In this document: piece by piece, positions 7,896-9,210 of the stretch
How positions within the stretch are numbered: the first letter of the stretch is position 1
Layout: each line of letters opens with the position of its first letter
From: Gammaproteobacteria bacterium
Lineage (GTDB): Bacteria > Pseudomonadota > Gammaproteobacteria > Natronospirales > REEB76
Length of the DNA stretch: 9,210 bases
Assembly: GCA_028871235.1 (NCBI GenBank)
Contig: JAGWNO010000081.1
Span: forward strand, 1-9,210
Direction: 5' to 3'
Notes under the pieces: model-generated
Seen by the model: the letters and a program-made list of their open reading frames with translations, nothing else
Databases searched by the model: none
What the model was told of the DNA's origin: nothing
Position numbers and translations under genes: made by a program

Positions 7896-8782
7896 TGCGC
7901 AGCCTGATGGGTCTGGCGCTGTTGGCGGCAGCGATCGGCGCAGTGCATGCGGGCGTTCGGGTCAGCGACGATACCGGTCGGATGGTAGAACTGCCGGCAG
8001 CCGCCGTGCGCATTGTAAGCCTGGCGCCGGATCTCACCGAACTCGTTTACGCTGTGGGCGCCGGTAAGCAGCTTGTCGGTGCCGTGGATTACAGTGATTA
8101 TCCGGACGCCGCTAAAAAACTGCCGCGCGTGGGGGATGCTTTCCGCGTGGACCTGGAACGGCTGCTGGCGCTCAAACCCGATCTGGTGCTCGCCTGGCAG
8201 GGCGGGACGCCGCAATTCCTGATCGAGCGGCTGCGAACACTAAAACTGCCGGTACTGGTGATCGGCACCGACCAGCTTACGGACATCGCCAGGAATCTCG
8301 AACTCATCGGAACTGTGACGGGTCATGAGATCGAAGCCCATGCGGCGGCCAGAAAATTTTTGGTGGGGCTGGATGCGTTGCAGAAGAAGTATGCGTGGCG
8401 TGCGCCGGTGAGCGTGCTCTACGAGATATCCGCCATACCTCTGTACACGATCGGCGGCCGGCAGAGCATCAGCCGGCTTATCGCGCTCTGCGGCGGCCGC
8501 AACCTCTTCAGTGATCTTACTGCGCTTGCCGCACCCGTGAACTTGGAGGCCGTGCTGGCGCGCAACCCGCAGGCCATCATCACTGGCAGCGACGGCGACG
8601 CCCAGCAGCGGCTCGCCGCCTGGCATCGCTGGCCGCTAATTGCGGCGGTGCGCCGGGATAATCTATTTGTTGTGGACAGCGATCTCACTGCCCGTGCCAC
8701 GCCGCGAATTCTGCAAGGCGGGCAACAACTCTGTGAGGACTTAGATACAGCACGCAGGCGATTAGCCGGACAACACCAATGA
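7895..8782 (+). CDS. btuF: Periplasmic cobalamin-binding protein BtuF (ABC transporter)
   Basis: Class III periplasmic substrate-binding protein that captures corrinoids and delivers them to a BtuCD ABC importer. The 295-residue product matches E. coli BtuF (266) in several blocks: DYSDYP (65-70) containing the conserved Tyr, VDLERLLALKPDLVLAWQGG-like (85-104), and a C-terminal ATPRILQGGQQLCEDL-like segment. Residues 1-19 form a signal peptide (Arg at 2, hydrophobic core, AVHA cleavage before GVRV) without a lipobox, so the protein should be soluble in the periplasm. The GTG at 7895 was chosen because it gives the basic n-region and overlaps the ampE stop by one base; the ATG at 7907 is the alternative. 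No Shine-Dalgarno is clear, which fits coupling to ampE. No btuC or btuD is in the window. A B12 adenosyltransferase lies convergently downstream. Confidence 0.92.
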   Translation: MRSLMGLALLAAAIGAVHAGVRVSDDTGRMVELPAAAVRIVSLAPDLTELVYAVGAGKQLVGAVDYSDYPDAAKKLPRVGDAFRVDLERLLALKPDLVLAWQGGTPQFLIERLRTLKLPVLVIGTDQLTDIARNLELIGTVTGHEIEAHAAARKFLVGLDALQKKYAWRAPVSVLYEISAIPLYTIGGRQSISRLIALCGGRNLFSDLTALAAPVNLEAVLARNPQAIITGSDGDAQQRLAAWHRWPLIAAVRRDNLFVVDSDLTARATPRILQGGQQLCEDLDTARRRLAGQHQ

Positions 8783-8812
8783 CCGAATGTTAAAGGATGA
8801 CAATTAAGCAAT

Positions 8813-8950
8813 TGACCTTCCCCTGTAGATACTATCAAGCGCGATGCGGGATTTCCCGGTAAATGACCGATGGAGGTCCTGAGATGAAGCGCAAACGGGT
8901 TCACCGAAGAGCAGATCATTGGCGCACTTAAGGAGTCCGCGGCCGGCGTT
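8813..8950 (+). mobile_element. Truncated left end of an IS3-family insertion sequence
   Basis: A plausible left terminus, TGACCTTCCCC, begins at 8813, with the 5'-TG typical of IS3-family ends. About 70 bases later comes a strong GGAGG (8872-8876) and an ATG (8884) opening a recognisable IS3-type orfA N terminus. Similarity stops near 8950, and no orfB, right inverted repeat or target duplication can be seen before the next gene. The element is therefore a small relic in the btuF to adenosyltransferase gap. The exact left boundary is inferred from the motif only. Confidence 0.6.
8884..8950 (+). pseudogene. IS3-family transposase OrfA fragment, frameshifted and truncated
   Basis: The ATG at 8884 reads MKRKR, then the frame shifts by one base in the GGG run at 8897-8899. 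In the next frame, from 8900, the DNA reads FTEEQIIGALKESAAGV. Joined, these give the very common IS3-family OrfA start (MKRKRFTEEQII..LKE...AG), the first helix of its helix-turn-helix. In the ATG frame translation ends at a TAA after 15 codons. The rest of OrfA and all of OrfB are absent. It is well placed behind GGAGG with 7 bases spacing, so a useless short peptide could still be made. Confidence 0.75.
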
Positions 8951-8995
8951 ACATATTTCGCTCTATGCTCATTGGCAACGAAGAATTAATCAGCA
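8951..8995. other. AT-richer spacer between IS relic and adenosyltransferase gene
   Basis: These 45 bases follow the point where IS similarity fades and precede the adenosyltransferase stop. They are visibly richer in A and T than the flanking genes. I see no convincing terminator for either converging gene; only a short imperfect TTAAT-CAGC-ATTA repeat next to the stop is present. Confidence 0.4.
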
Positions 8996-9210
8996 TTAGA
9001 TGCCGCGCTCGTGTCTCCACAGCACCTCACTGCCCTGATTCTGACGCACTATGACGCGTGCCAGAACAAACAATAAATCCGACAGCCGGTTGAGGTATTT
9101 GATCGCTTCCGCGTTTTGTACCTGCTGTTTGTGCAGCGTCCAGGCGCGGCGTTCGGCGCGGCGGCAGACGGTACGGGCCAAGTGACACAGCGCTGCAGCG
9201 CGGCTGCCGC
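8996..9210 (-). CDS. pduO: PduO-type cob(I)alamin adenosyltransferase, 3' part
   Basis: C-terminal portion (about 70 residues visible) of an ATP:cob(I)alamin adenosyltransferase, which forms adenosylcobalamin from ATP and reduced corrinoid in the cytoplasm. The frame stays open to the right edge, so the N-terminal part lies outside the window. Hallmarks of the PduO/MMAB family are ARTVCRRAERR, containing the Arg/Glu active-site cluster of the family, YLNRLSDLLFVLAR, and the near-terminal EVLWRHE. It is the PduO type rather than the unrelated CobA/BtuR type. It converges with btuF, whose product supplies its corrinoid substrate, across a gap holding an IS relic. The gene symbol follows family convention; orthologues carry various names. 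Confidence 0.9.
   Translation of the reverse strand, partial: GSRAAALCHLARTVCRRAERRAWTLHKQQVQNAEAIKYLNRLSDLLFVLARVIVRQNQGSEVLWRHERGI

Noticed and set aside
8783..8995. Cobalamin riboswitch in the gap between the B12 genes
   Set aside because: The gap is downstream of both converging genes, and no B12-box-like sequence or large structured leader could be recognised.
1..9210. CRISPR arrays, tRNA or rRNA genes, phage or defence modules
   Set aside because: No regularly spaced repeats, tRNA-like cloverleaf ends, or defence-type proteins were seen in any region; all long frames are accounted for by ordinary genes.

Overview
The window looks like a GC-rich, Gram-negative gammaproteobacterial chromosome. 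Supporting signs are a Chp/Pil-type chemosensory kinase of the kind linked to type IV pili, an adjacent ampD-ampE pair, a BtuF-type periplasmic vitamin B12 binding protein, and overall similarity of the products to gammaproteobacterial families. Genus cannot be read from the sequence; a Chromatiales-like lineage is only a guess.

Left part (1-4198, + strand): the C-terminal 1232 codons of a ChpA/PilL-type hybrid histidine kinase, entering from beyond the left edge. It carries three visible Hpt domains, then dimerisation, ATPase, CheW-like and receiver domains. A ChpC-like CheW adaptor follows 6 bases later. Together they form the end of a pilus (twitching) chemosensory operon.

Middle part (4205-6302, - strand): bioA (biotin synthesis, DAPA aminotransferase) followed by rsmE (16S rRNA m3U1498 methyltransferase). 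They are separated by one base, so they are probably co-transcribed and translationally coupled. rsmE converges on chpC with only 6 bases between the stop codons.

Right part (6390-8782, + strand): ampD (anhydro-muropeptide amidase), ampE (inner-membrane protein) and btuF (periplasmic corrinoid binding protein). The btuF GTG start shares one base with the ampE stop. ampD and bioA diverge from a gap of about 87 bases.

Right end (8783-9210): a 213-base gap containing the truncated, frameshifted left end of an IS3-family insertion sequence. Then comes the C-terminal part of a PduO-type cob(I)alamin adenosyltransferase on the - strand, running off the right edge. btuF and the adenosyltransferase thus form a small convergent B12 uptake/activation neighbourhood, split by the decayed IS remnant.

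Most of the window is well-known housekeeping and signalling genes. I found no convincing undescribed system. The items most worth a second look are the IS remnant, the altered second Hpt domain and the ampE-btuF overlap.
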